Assembly (NCBI RefSeq): GCF_011044155.1 | Contig: NZ_CP049056.1 | Coordinates: forward strand, 3,786,001 to 3,850,000 | Length of the DNA: 64,000 nt | Origin: Pikeienuella piscinae | Lineage (GTDB): Bacteria > Pseudomonadota > Alphaproteobacteria > Rhodobacterales > Rhodobacteraceae | Reading direction: 5' to 3' | Shown here: in pieces, positions 44,608 through 52,420 of the stretch | Layout of the letters: the number at the start of each line of letters is the position of its first letter | How positions within the stretch are numbered: the stretch's first letter is position 1 | Notes under the pieces: model-generated | Database searches by the model: none | What the model was told of the DNA's origin: nothing | What the model saw: the letters and a program-made list of their open reading frames with translations, nothing else | Made by a program: the position numbers and the translations under genes

Positions 44608-45636
44608 TCAGATCTTCTTGCTCCAGTTCGGGCCAAAAGCGTCGTCGCCTGTGAACGCGACCCAGGATTCCTGCTTGCGATAGATCGTCGAGGGAGAAAG
44701 TCCGAGCGCGCGTGCGGCTTTCGGCGCGCTTCCGAAACGCTCTATGGCGGCGACGATCACCAGGCGTTCGATGTCGTGGAAGGGGAGCCCGATGAGCGCG
44801 GTCGCCGCCCGTGCGGCTGGCGCGCTCGGTATGGGCGGGGGCGCCGGAGCGAGGCCGAGAAGCGCCGGGCAGACGCGTCCGCCGTCGCCCATCACCGCCG
44901 CCTGACGGATCGCGTTCCGCAACTAACGTACATTTCCCGGCCACCGGGCTGCTTCGAGAGCCGCCCGCGCGTCCGGTGTGAAACCCTCGAAGCGCTTGCC
45001 TTCCTCCAGTGCAAAACGCGTCAGCAACACCTCTGCGATCGTGGTGATGTCCTCCTTGCGTTCCCGGAGTGGCGGCGCGTGAACCGGAAGGACATGCAGG
45101 CGGTATAAGAGATCCTCCCGCAGCCGCCCGGCGGCGACTTCGGCCGTAGGGTCGCGATTGGTGGCGGAAATGATCCGGACGTCGACCGGGCGCGACGTAT
45201 GATCGCCGACCGGAGCCACTGCGCCTGTCTCCAGAAAGCGCAGCAGCCGGGGCTGCAGACCCAATGGCAACTCGCAGATCTCGTCGAGAAAGAGCGTGCC
45301 GCCATCGGCGGCGGCGGTGGCGCCCTTGCTGTCGGCGACGGCGCCGGTGAAGGCGCCGCGGCGATGTCCGAAGAGCGCCGCTTCGATCAGCCCTGCAGGG
45401 ATTGCGCCGCAGTTAATCGCGATGAACGGGCCGGTGGCGCGCGACGACGCGGCGTGGATCGCCTCTGCGCAGAGATCCTTGCCCGTTCCGCTCTCGCCGG
45501 TCAGAAATACGGCTGCGTTTGACCGGGCGACGCGCGCCAGGCGGCGTCGTAGCGCGCGCATCGGCGCCGAGCCGCCGATCAGGCGGGCCGCGCCGGCTTC
45601 CTCCGGCGCGGGGCCGAGATGCGGTTCCGGTTTCAT
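44608..45636 (-). pseudogene. PspF-like sigma-54 activator interrupted by an amber codon
   Basis: AAA+ enhancer-binding protein without a receiver domain. From ATG 45636: Walker A GESGTGKD (47-54), sigma-54 contact loop GAFTGA (94-99), Walker B LFLDE (115-119), then WPGNVR ending at residue 237. The next codon is TAG (44925-44923), where the family has GAG (Glu of GNVREL). The same frame continues LRNAIRQAAVMGDGG and a Fis-type helix-turn-helix (ERLVIVAAIERFGSAPKAARALGLSPSTIYRKQ) to 44608, so 342 codons in all. One base change, suppression or a read error explains it; truncated, it would lack DNA binding. It neighbours a sigma-54-promoted gene. Confidence 0.88.
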
Positions 45637-45784
45637 CGGGACAGACTCTTTATGCGGATAGACATGAAGCCGACCTTTCCGGTTCACGCTTAAGGCGAGC
45701 TTAACGGGTTCGAGTTTTCGTGTTGACGAGTGCGCGCCGCGGTGGGTCCAAGCTGACGGTTTTCCATTTGGTCGCGATATTTCA

Positions 45785-45828
45785 TGCAAAAGAGAAGGGT
45801 CCGGCCGCCCCACAGCGCCGGACCCTTC
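45785..45828 (-). terminator. Terminator of the VPLPA-CTERM gene
   Basis: GAAGGGTCCGGC (45794-45805) and GCCGGACCCTTC (45817-45828) form a perfect 12-bp stem with an 11-nt loop; on the minus strand TCTCTTTT follows the stem. This is the clearest intrinsic terminator in the window and lies 136 bp past the stop of the gene at 45965-46585. Confidence 0.7.
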
Positions 45829-45856
45829 GGGAGGCTTCTCGACGGGGCGAAACACA

Positions 45857-45970
45857 CACACCCCGGAGACAGCCTGAGGCTTACATACGCGCCTCGCTCC
45901 ACACCCACACAGTCAGTCCCACAATTCGGCAGCTTCATCGCCGGGCCACACCCCGGAAGAAGCCTCAGGC
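45857..45970. repeat. 24-bp imperfect direct repeat at the VPLPA gene 3' end
   Basis: Segments 45857-45880 and 45947-45970 match at 20 of 24 positions (both begin CACACCCCGGA and end with GCCT-AGGC), 90 bp apart. The second copy spans the stop codon of the VPLPA-CTERM gene, the first lies in its 3' untranslated region, so a partial duplication of the gene end is possible. Confidence 0.5.
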
Positions 45971-46585
45971 CTTGCGCACGCGGCCCAGATACACGAACCC
46001 CAGCACGCCCGTGCCAAGCAGCAGCAGGGCGGGCGGCAGCGGAACCTGGCTCGGCGCCTGGAACGCGCCCTCGGCCGCGTTCGGGATGTCCCGCCCATCG
46101 AAACCGTTCGACGGCGTGAAGACCGCGTAGCGCAGATCCGCGCCATGCGTGAAGTTCAGGGCGAGATAGAGCGAGCCGGTGAACCGTTCGTTGAGGCTCA
46201 GGGTGAGCGTCTGGCGCGGCGAACGGTAGTCGATCTGGACTTTCTTGTTCAGCTTCTTGCCGTCCCATTCGTGGTCGAAGGGCGCGTTGTCGAAGAGCAC
46301 CGTCCCGCCCGCCGAGTAGGAATAGCCGTATTTCTCGGGAGCGAAGAAGCTCAGCGTGATGTCCTGCGCGCCCGAGGGGAGCCCGGTGAAGACGAAGTAG
46401 TCGTCGCTCTTTGCCCCGCCGGTTCCCTCCAAGGCGACGATCCCGGCTTCGATCACCGTCGGCGCGCGGAAGTCGGCGCTGTACTCGCCCCCCTTCACAT
46501 CCGCTTCGAGCAGCGTCGTCGCCTGCGCGGCCCCACCCATGAGAAGTCCGACCACACACCCCAGAACACCAACTGAACTTTTCAT
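45965..46585 (-). CDS. VPLPA-CTERM sorting-domain protein under sigma-54 control
   Basis: 206-residue exported protein. Signal peptide 1-23 (MKSSVGVLGCVVGLLMGG, AAQA end), then a beta-rich domain (FVFTGLPSGAQDITLSFFAPEKYGYSY; LNERFTGSLYLALNFTHGADLRYAVFTPS) without a recognised enzyme motif, and a C-terminal QVPLPPA motif, hydrophobic helix and short basic tail RVRKA, a canonical VPLPA-CTERM exosortase signal. ATG 46585 follows GGGACGGGA; longer in-frame starts lie upstream of the predicted transcript start near 46613. The sigma-54 activator gene lies downstream on the same strand. Confidence 0.85.
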   Translation of the reverse strand: MKSSVGVLGCVVGLLMGGAAQATTLLEADVKGGEYSADFRAPTVIEAGIVALEGTGGAKSDDYFVFTGLPSGAQDITLSFFAPEKYGYSYSAGGTVLFDNAPFDHEWDGKKLNKKVQIDYRSPRQTLTLSLNERFTGSLYLALNFTHGADLRYAVFTPSNGFDGRDIPNAAEGAFQAPSQVPLPPALLLLGTGVLGFVYLGRVRKA

Positions 46586-46623
46586 GATCCCGTCCCGATA
46601 CAAGGTTTCGATACAGGGTGTGT

Positions 46624-46639
46624 TGCAAACGCCGTGCCA
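46624..46639 (-). promoter_or_regulatory. Sigma-54 (RpoN) -24/-12 promoter
   Basis: Minus strand reads TGGCACG-GCGT-TTGC-A, a perfect sigma-54 consensus with GG-N10-GC spacing. It points at the VPLPA-CTERM gene, giving a leader of about 28 nt. A 13-bp sequence AACCTGAGCGGGC directly upstream (46641-46653) is repeated exactly at 46732-46744. Confidence 0.88.
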
Positions 46640-46767
46640 AAACCTGAGCGGGCATTGAAATTCGTCCATCCACCGGGGCGTGTGCCGCCTAAGGGTTTGC
46701 AATGGGACGGTAATTTTACCTGAAGGCGATCAACCTGAGCGGGCGCCACGCCGCCGTCCGGATATTG

Positions 46768-46809
46768 GCGATTTGCAAATCTGAGCGCTTCGCAAATGCG
46801 AAATGCGAC
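46768..46809 (-). promoter_or_regulatory. Putative upstream activator site (TTTGC/TGCGAA repeats)
   Basis: Plus-strand ATTTGCAAAT (46771-46780, a palindrome), CTTCGCA (46788), AAATGCGAA (46794) and AAATGCGA (46801). TTTGC begins 133 bp and the last AAATGCGA 162 bp upstream of the -24 base, the same offsets as at the locus near 22.8 kb. Likely the binding site of the sigma-54 activator. The remaining stretch to 47066 has an AT-rich patch (about 46888-46915) but no gene. Confidence 0.6.
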
Positions 46810-47066
46810 TATGGCGCAGCCGCCGCACCATCGCCATCCGAGCGCCATAATGACGGAAAGAGCGCACGGTGCGCCGATAGCAGGCAGAATTATATTGCAA
46901 AAACAAACATATGCATCAGTTTCGGTTTGGCGGCACGTCATCTGCGCGGCGCGCGGCGCTGGAGGCCGGCCTTGTTCGCCGACGCACACCGCGCGGCGAA
47001 GCGGGAGCCAGTCGCAAGCCGGCGAACCCGGTTCGCCCTCAACCCGGAGGCGTGTCCAGCTTTCTG

Positions 47067-47984
47067 TTACCGGACCTCGCCCGCTTTCGCGCGGCGCAGC
47101 AACTCCACCGTTTCCGGCCACGCCCCGGCGTCAGCGACAGATTTGTCGCGGCAGAAACGGTTGCAATAGCCGACAATGACGCCGTCGATCTCGGCGAGGC
47201 TGTCCTCGGCGACGGGCTTGCCGGAATAGGGGCAGGAGTCGTTGATGGGCCGCACGCCCGCAACCGCCCGCGCCGGGAGCGGCGTTTCGCCAGGACCGAA
47301 AGCGCCGGTGACCGGCAGGTCGGCCACGTCTTCGACGATCACGTGCGGATTGGCGAGCGCCATCGCCCGCCAGCGCCGGAACGACGGAACGCGGTGCAAG
47401 GCGTCGATATATGCTTCGTCGTCTCTTCCCATCGGCAGATTGAACGACGCGAAGCGCGAGGCGACCGGCGTGAAGAACGCGTCCGCCGCCGTGAAGCGAT
47501 CGCCGAAAAGGAAGGGCCCGTCGCCGCCGAAATTCTTGCGCGCCCACGACCAGAGTTCGCGGATCCGCGCGACATCGGCGAGCACCGCCTCGGACGGCTC
47601 GTATCCGGCGTAGACCGCCTTGAGATTCATCGGGCATGCCGCGCGAAGCGCCTGGAAGCCGGAATGCATTTCAGCCGCGAGCGCGCGCGCGGCGGCGCGC
47701 GCCGGGGGCGCCTTGGGCCAGTGGCCGGCCAGCGGATGACGTTCGGCCAGAGTTTCGGCGATCGCGAGGCTGTCCCAGCAGAGGAATGTCTGACCCGATT
47801 CCTCGATCTCCAGAGAGGGCGCGGTGCGTGACGGCGCGATGCGCGCCAGAAGCGCGTCCCATTCCGGGCCCGGCCAATTCGCCTGCACCGTTTCGTGCGC
47901 TATGTCGAAAGCCGCCAGCATCAGGTGGCCACGCAGCGACCAGCTCGAATAGGCGCGGTCCATGATGAAAAGCCGATAGGTCAT
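47067..47984 (-). CDS. Glutathione S-transferase with a Cys-rich C-terminal extension
   Basis: 305-residue fusion. Residues 1-220 are GST-like (MTYRLFIMDRAYSSWSLRGHLML; FGDRFTAADAFFTPVASRF). The C-terminal 80 residues carry INDSCPYSGKPVAEDSLAEIDG and VGYCNRFCRDK, a small Cys-rich unit that looks like a YHS/CPY-type module and could bind metal or be redox active. The gene stands between the VPLPA locus and rpoH. Substrate unknown. Confidence 0.8.
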   Translation of the reverse strand: MTYRLFIMDRAYSSWSLRGHLMLAAFDIAHETVQANWPGPEWDALLARIAPSRTAPSLEIEESGQTFLCWDSLAIAETLAERHPLAGHWPKAPPARAAARALAAEMHSGFQALRAACPMNLKAVYAGYEPSEAVLADVARIRELWSWARKNFGGDGPFLFGDRFTAADAFFTPVASRFASFNLPMGRDDEAYIDALHRVPSFRRWRAMALANPHVIVEDVADLPVTGAFGPGETPLPARAVAGVRPINDSCPYSGKPVAEDSLAEIDGVIVGYCNRFCRDKSVADAGAWPETVELLRRAKAGEVR

Positions 47985-48117
47985 CGCCGATCCTCCCGGC
48001 TTTCATAGTCGTCGTCGGAACCGTTTCTGGCAAACGCCGTTTTGTGCGCCACGCGATCACAGAGCACGATCATCGGGACACAACTATGTGAAAAACGAGG
48101 AATTCGAGCCGGAATTG

Positions 48118-48144
48118 GGAACCGAACATGCGGTTCGACCGTAA
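48118..48144 (+). promoter_or_regulatory. Possible general-stress ECF promoter of the rpoH-like gene
   Basis: GGAAC (48118-48122) is followed after 17 bp by CGTAA (48140-48144), close to the alphaproteobacterial EcfG pattern GGAAC-N16-17-CGTT. An overlapping dyad GAACCG-N6-CGGTTC (48119-48136) is also present. It lies about 45 bp before the ATG. One mismatch in the -10 makes this tentative. Confidence 0.35.
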
Positions 48145-48186
48145 TGTTCCAAATGTGATCCGGAAGCTGACGAAGGAGATGATGCG

Positions 48187-49074
48187 ATGGCGAGGCTGGA
48201 TACGCAGGCCGACGCGTCCTTCACCCGGACGGCGATGCGGGCCGAGTTGCTGGACGCCGAGACCGAGCGCGCGCTCGCGAGCGCGTGGCGCGATCAACGC
48301 TGCGCGCGATCGCTGCACAGGCTGATCGTGGCCTATATGCGGCTGGCGATCTCCATGGCCTCGAAATACCGGCGCCACGGCGCGCCGATGGCCGACCTGA
48401 TCCAGGAGGCGAGCGTTGGCCTCATGAAAGCGGCGGAAAAATTCGATCCGGATCGGGGCGTTCGATTCTCGACCTACGCCAGCTGGTGGATCAAGGCGTC
48501 GATCCAGGATTACGTGATGCGCGACTGGTCGATGGTGAGGACCGGCTCGACATCGTCGCAAAAGGCGCTGTTCTTCAACTTCCGCCGCGTTCGCGCGCGA
48601 CTCGAGCGGGAAAGCGGATCGGCGCTTGACGGGCGCGCCGCGCACGAGATGCGCGAGGTGATCGCGGCTGAGGTCGGCGTCCCGCTGCGCGATGTCGAGA
48701 TGATGGAGGCGCGGCTGTCCAGCGCGGACTTCTCGCTCAATGCGACGCAATCGACCGATGAAGGCCGCGAGTGGATTGAGACGCTGGAGGATGCGGCGCC
48801 GCTCGGGGCCGAAACCGTGGCCCGCGCTTCAGACCTTTCCGCCGCGCGCGACTGGATCCGCGACGCGCTGGACGGGTTGACCGAACGAGAACGGATGATC
48901 ATTCGCAGACGCAAACTCAGCGAGGAGCCCGACACGCTCGCGCGCCTCGGGGACGAACTCGGCCTCTCGAAGGAGCGCGTGCGTCAGCTTGAGGCGCAGG
49001 CGTTGCGTAAGATGAAATCACGTCTGGAGACCCGGCACGGCGCGGCGCCCGCGGCGCTCGCCTGTGAGATTTGA
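48187..49074 (+). CDS. rpoH: RpoH-family sigma-32 factor (RpoHII type)
   Basis: 295-residue group 3-like sigma-70 factor of the heat-shock class. Region 2 includes YMRLAISMASKYRRHGAPMADLIQEASVGLMKAAEKFDPDRGVRFSTYASWWIKASIQDYVMRDW; the RpoH box is QKALFFNFR (125-133); region 4 ends LSKERVRQLEAQALRKMKSRL. Lack of an extended N-terminus and the mid-length suggest RpoHII, which in Rhodobacter answers singlet oxygen and oxidative stress. AAGGAG precedes ATG 48187. Confidence 0.93.
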   Translation: MARLDTQADASFTRTAMRAELLDAETERALASAWRDQRCARSLHRLIVAYMRLAISMASKYRRHGAPMADLIQEASVGLMKAAEKFDPDRGVRFSTYASWWIKASIQDYVMRDWSMVRTGSTSSQKALFFNFRRVRARLERESGSALDGRAAHEMREVIAAEVGVPLRDVEMMEARLSSADFSLNATQSTDEGREWIETLEDAAPLGAETVARASDLSAARDWIRDALDGLTERERMIIRRRKLSEEPDTLARLGDELGLSKERVRQLEAQALRKMKSRLETRHGAAPAALACEI

Positions 49075-49149
49075 GACATACGAACCGGGCGAACATTGTT
49101 CCCCTCTTGCGCTCCGTTTATAGAGCCGGGCGACAAGGACGAGGACACG

Positions 49150-50535
49150 ATGCGCTATACCTCCACCAGGGGCGGCGGCGCGCCGCTGCATTTCGAAGAC
49201 GCGATGCTCGCCGGGCTGGCTCGCGACGGGGGACTTTTTGTGCCCGAAAGCTGGCCGCGAATGAACGCGGACGAGATCGCAGGGCTGGCCGGGCTCGCCT
49301 ACGAGGAGATCGCTTTCCGCGTCATGCGCCCCTTCATTGGCGGCGCTTTCGCCGACGATGCGTTTCGCGTGCTGATCGAACGCGCCTACGCCGGGTTTGA
49401 TCATCGTCTGCGCGCGCCGCTTCTTCAGGTCGGCGAGGAGACCTGGGCCCTGGAGCTGCATCATGGTCCGACGCTCGCCTTCAAGGACGTGGCGATGCAG
49501 TTGATCGGGCAGATGTTCGAAGCGGCTCTGACGCGGCGCGGCGCGCGCGTCACCATCGTCGGCGCCACTTCGGGCGACACCGGGTCGGCGGCGATCGAGG
49601 CGTTTCGGGGCATGGAGGCCGCAGATATCTTCATCCTCTATCCGCATGGGCGGGTCTCGGAGGTCCAGCGTCGGCAGATGACGACGCCGGCGGAAGCGAA
49701 CGTTCACGCCATCGCGGTCGAGGGTGATTTCGACGATTGCCAGGCCGCCGTGAAGGCGATGTTCAACGATCACGCGTTCCGCGACAAGATGCGTCTCGCA
49801 GCGGTCAATTCGATCAACTGGGCGCGGGTGCTGGCGCAGTCGGTGTATTACTTCACCGCCGCCGTCGCGCTCGGCGCGCCCTCCCGGCCGATCAGCTTCG
49901 CCGTCCCGACCGGCAATTTTGGCGACATATATGCGGGATATGTCGCGAAACGCATGGGGCTGCCGATCGACCGACTGATCATCGCGACCAATCGCAACGA
50001 CATCCTGCATCGGACGGTGCAGACCGGCGCGCATGAAAAGCGCGGGGTCGCGCCGACCACCTCGCCTTCGATGGACATCCAGGTCTCCTCGAATTTCGAG
50101 CGGCTGCTCTTCGATCTGCATGACCGGGAGGGGGAGGCCGTCGCGCGGCTGATGCGTGATCTCACCGGGAACCAGGGCGGCTTCACGCTGTCCCAAGGCG
50201 CGCTGGACCGGCTTCGGGCGGAGTTCGATTCGGCGCGTTTCGACGAGGATGAAGTCGCCGCCCTCATCGGCCGCTTCGCCGCCGAGACGGGTCATCTCTT
50301 CTGTCCGCACTCGGCCATCGGCCTCGGGGCCGCGATCGCTCACTCCGGGCCGACCGTCGGTCTCGCCACCGCGCACGCCGCGAAGTTTCCCGACGCGGTC
50401 GAGGCTGCGACCGGTCGCCGCCCGGCCCTGCCGGAGCATATGGCGGACCTTTACGAACGCGAGGAACGGATTACGGTTGCGCCTGCCGATACCGATTTCC
50501 TGAAACGACTGATCGTCGAGAAAGCCCGCGCATGA
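49150..50535 (+). CDS. thrC: Threonine synthase
   Basis: 461-residue PLP enzyme that converts O-phosphohomoserine to threonine. Start MRYTSTRGGGAPLHFEDAMLAGLARDGGLFVPE is typical of the class II form; Lys112 in HHGPTLAFKDVAMQ binds PLP; GATSGDTGSAAIEAFRG and VPTGNFGDIYAGYVAKRMGLP bind phosphate. ATG 49150 (GAGGAC ahead) fits the family N-terminus better than 49096. It overlaps the M16 peptidase gene by 4 nt. Confidence 0.96.
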   Translation: MRYTSTRGGGAPLHFEDAMLAGLARDGGLFVPESWPRMNADEIAGLAGLAYEEIAFRVMRPFIGGAFADDAFRVLIERAYAGFDHRLRAPLLQVGEETWALELHHGPTLAFKDVAMQLIGQMFEAALTRRGARVTIVGATSGDTGSAAIEAFRGMEAADIFILYPHGRVSEVQRRQMTTPAEANVHAIAVEGDFDDCQAAVKAMFNDHAFRDKMRLAAVNSINWARVLAQSVYYFTAAVALGAPSRPISFAVPTGNFGDIYAGYVAKRMGLPIDRLIIATNRNDILHRTVQTGAHEKRGVAPTTSPSMDIQVSSNFERLLFDLHDREGEAVARLMRDLTGNQGGFTLSQGALDRLRAEFDSARFDEDEVAALIGRFAAETGHLFCPHSAIGLGAAIAHSGPTVGLATAHAAKFPDAVEAATGRRPALPEHMADLYEREERITVAPADTDFLKRLIVEKARA

Positions 50536-51785
50536 CAATCCGTCTTTCTACGCTTCCCAACGGGCTCCGTGTCATAACAGAGTCCATGCCCGGTCTCGGA
50601 TCCGCCGCCATCGGCGTCTGGATCGCGGCGGGATCGCGTCATGAGGAGGAGGCGGAAAACGGCGTCGCGCATTTCCTCGAACACATGGCCTTCAAGGGCA
50701 CCGGCAAACGGTCCGCCCTCGCCATCGCCGAGGCGATCGAGGATGTGGGAGGTCATCTCAACGCCTATACCAGCCGCGAGGCGACCGCCTATTACGCGCG
50801 CGTGCTCAAGGAGGACGCGCCGCTCGCGTTCGATCTGATCGGCGACATTCTGACCAACGCCGTCTTCGCGCCCGACGAGATTGAGCTGGAGCGCGGCGTG
50901 ATCCTGCAGGAGATCGGCCAGGCGCTCGATACGCCCGATGACGTGATCTTCGACTGGCTGCAGGAGACGGCCTATCCCGGCCAGCCGCTTGGCCGGCCGA
51001 TCCTGGGGCCGGCGGAGCGCGTGCGTGGCTTCAGCGAGGACGACCTGCGTCGTTTCACCGCCCGCCATTACGCCCCGGGGAGCATGATCCTATCCGCCGC
51101 CGGCGCTGTCGATCACGACGCGCTGCTGAAGGAGGCGGAGCGTCAGTTCGGCCATCTCAAACCCGTTCCCGTTCCCGTTCGCGACGCCGCCGCCTATCGA
51201 GGCGGCGAGAGGCGCAAGGTGAAGAAACTCGAACAAGCGCACTTGGCGATGGCGTTCGAGGCGCCGTCATGGCGCGATGACGGCTACCACGCGATGCAAC
51301 TGATGAGTGTCGCGCTCGGCGGCGGCATGTCTTCGCGGCTGTTTCAGGAGGCGCGGGAGAAGCGTGGGCTCTGCTACACAATCTTCGCGCAGGCCGGGGC
51401 CTATCAGGACAGCGGTCTGCTGACGATCTACGCCGGCACCGGCGGCGGAGAGGCGAAGGCGCTGGCCGAACTCACCATCGACGTGATCAAGGAGGCCGCT
51501 GACACGCTACGCCAGGATGAGCTTGACCGCGCCCGCGCGCAGATGCGCGCCGGCATCGTGATGGGGCTGGAGAGCCCCTCTGCGCGGGCCGAGCGGCTGG
51601 CGCGCTCGCTCATGATCTGGGGCGAAGCGCCGGACCTCGAAAAGACCATGGCGAAGATCGATGCGGTGACCGTCGCCGATATCCGCGCCGCGGCCGCGCG
51701 GCTCGCGAATCCGACATTGGCCTGGTACGGGCCGGTGAAGACGGCGCCGGGTCTGGATGCGCTCACCGCGCGGCTCGCGGCCTGA
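50532..51785 (+). CDS. M16 family zinc peptidase (processing-peptidase-like)
   Basis: 417-residue M16B peptidase similar to the mitochondrial processing peptidase beta subunit. The inverted zinc motif H47-x2-E50-H51 (HFLEH) is intact and the third ligand Glu127 (GVILQE) lies 76 residues on. The C-terminal half has SRLFQEAREKRGLCYTIFAQ. Only a single, active-type gene is present, unlike many bacteria with an active/inactive pair. Coupled to thrC by ATGA, a common alphaproteobacterial arrangement. Confidence 0.93.
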   Translation: MTIRLSTLPNGLRVITESMPGLGSAAIGVWIAAGSRHEEEAENGVAHFLEHMAFKGTGKRSALAIAEAIEDVGGHLNAYTSREATAYYARVLKEDAPLAFDLIGDILTNAVFAPDEIELERGVILQEIGQALDTPDDVIFDWLQETAYPGQPLGRPILGPAERVRGFSEDDLRRFTARHYAPGSMILSAAGAVDHDALLKEAERQFGHLKPVPVPVRDAAAYRGGERRKVKKLEQAHLAMAFEAPSWRDDGYHAMQLMSVALGGGMSSRLFQEAREKRGLCYTIFAQAGAYQDSGLLTIYAGTGGGEAKALAELTIDVIKEAADTLRQDELDRARAQMRAGIVMGLESPSARAERLARSLMIWGEAPDLEKTMAKIDAVTVADIRAAAARLANPTLAWYGPVKTAPGLDALTARLAA

Positions 51786-51797
51786 TCCGGCGATCCG

Positions 51798-52400
51798 GTG
51801 TTCGGCGTCAGGCGCGAGACCCGGCTGCCGACCGAAAGGCTGATCCTGCGCCCGCCCCGGCTCTCGGATTTTCCCGCCTGGGCGCGGGCGCGGCGTGATA
51901 GCCGCGAGCATCTGAAACCCTGGGAGCCGACCTGGGCGCCCGATCATCTGACGCGCGCCGCCTTTCGCCAGCGCGTTCACTGGGCGCGGAAAGCGATGCG
52001 GCTCGGCCGGGCTTGGCCGTTCATGATCTTCACGAAGGAGGATGGCGCGCTCGTCGGCGCGGTGACGCTTGACCATGTGCGCCGCGGCCCGGCGGAGGCG
52101 GCGACGCTCGGCTACTGGACCGCGCTCGCCCATGCGCGGCGCGGCTACATGCGCGAGGCGCTGAGCGAAGTGCGCCGCTTCGCCTTCGACGACCTGCGTC
52201 TCAGCCGGCTGGAGGCGGGCTGCCTGCCGGAAAACGCGGCCTCGCGCGCGCTGCTGGAGACTGTCGGCTTCAAATACGAGGGGGTGGCGCAGGCCTATCT
52301 GCAGATCGACGGGCGGTGGCGCGATCATGTTCTCTACGCGGCGCTCCGTGGCGACCGGCGGGGCAGGGTCGCGGACGCGGCGGAGATGAGAGACACCTGA
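51798..52400 (+). CDS. GNAT acetyltransferase (RimJ/RimL-like)
   Basis: 200-residue GCN5-related N-acetyltransferase. RETRLPTERLILRPPRLSDFPAWARARRDSREHLKPWEP is the usual RimJ-like opening; LGYWTALAHARRGYMREAL is the acetyl-CoA site region and AGCLPENAASRALLETVGFKYEG the C-terminal motif. GTG start 12 bp after the peptidase stop, so probably part of the thrC operon. Likely acetylates a protein N-terminus (ribosomal protein type); target unproven. Confidence 0.88.
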   Translation: MFGVRRETRLPTERLILRPPRLSDFPAWARARRDSREHLKPWEPTWAPDHLTRAAFRQRVHWARKAMRLGRAWPFMIFTKEDGALVGAVTLDHVRRGPAEAATLGYWTALAHARRGYMREALSEVRRFAFDDLRLSRLEAGCLPENAASRALLETVGFKYEGVAQAYLQIDGRWRDHVLYAALRGDRRGRVADAAEMRDT

Positions 52401-52420
52401 GTATCGGCCCCGAGGCGCCC

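Noticed and set aside
46931-46945. Plus-strand CGGCACG-TCAT-CTGC resembling a sigma-54 promoter
   Set aside because: Two mismatches to the consensus and no plus-strand gene downstream (the next gene is on the minus strand).
48156-48161. TGATCC resembling the RpoE -35 of Rhodobacter rpoHII
   Set aside because: No TAAG follows at 18 bp and it lies too close to the start codon to be a promoter for this gene.
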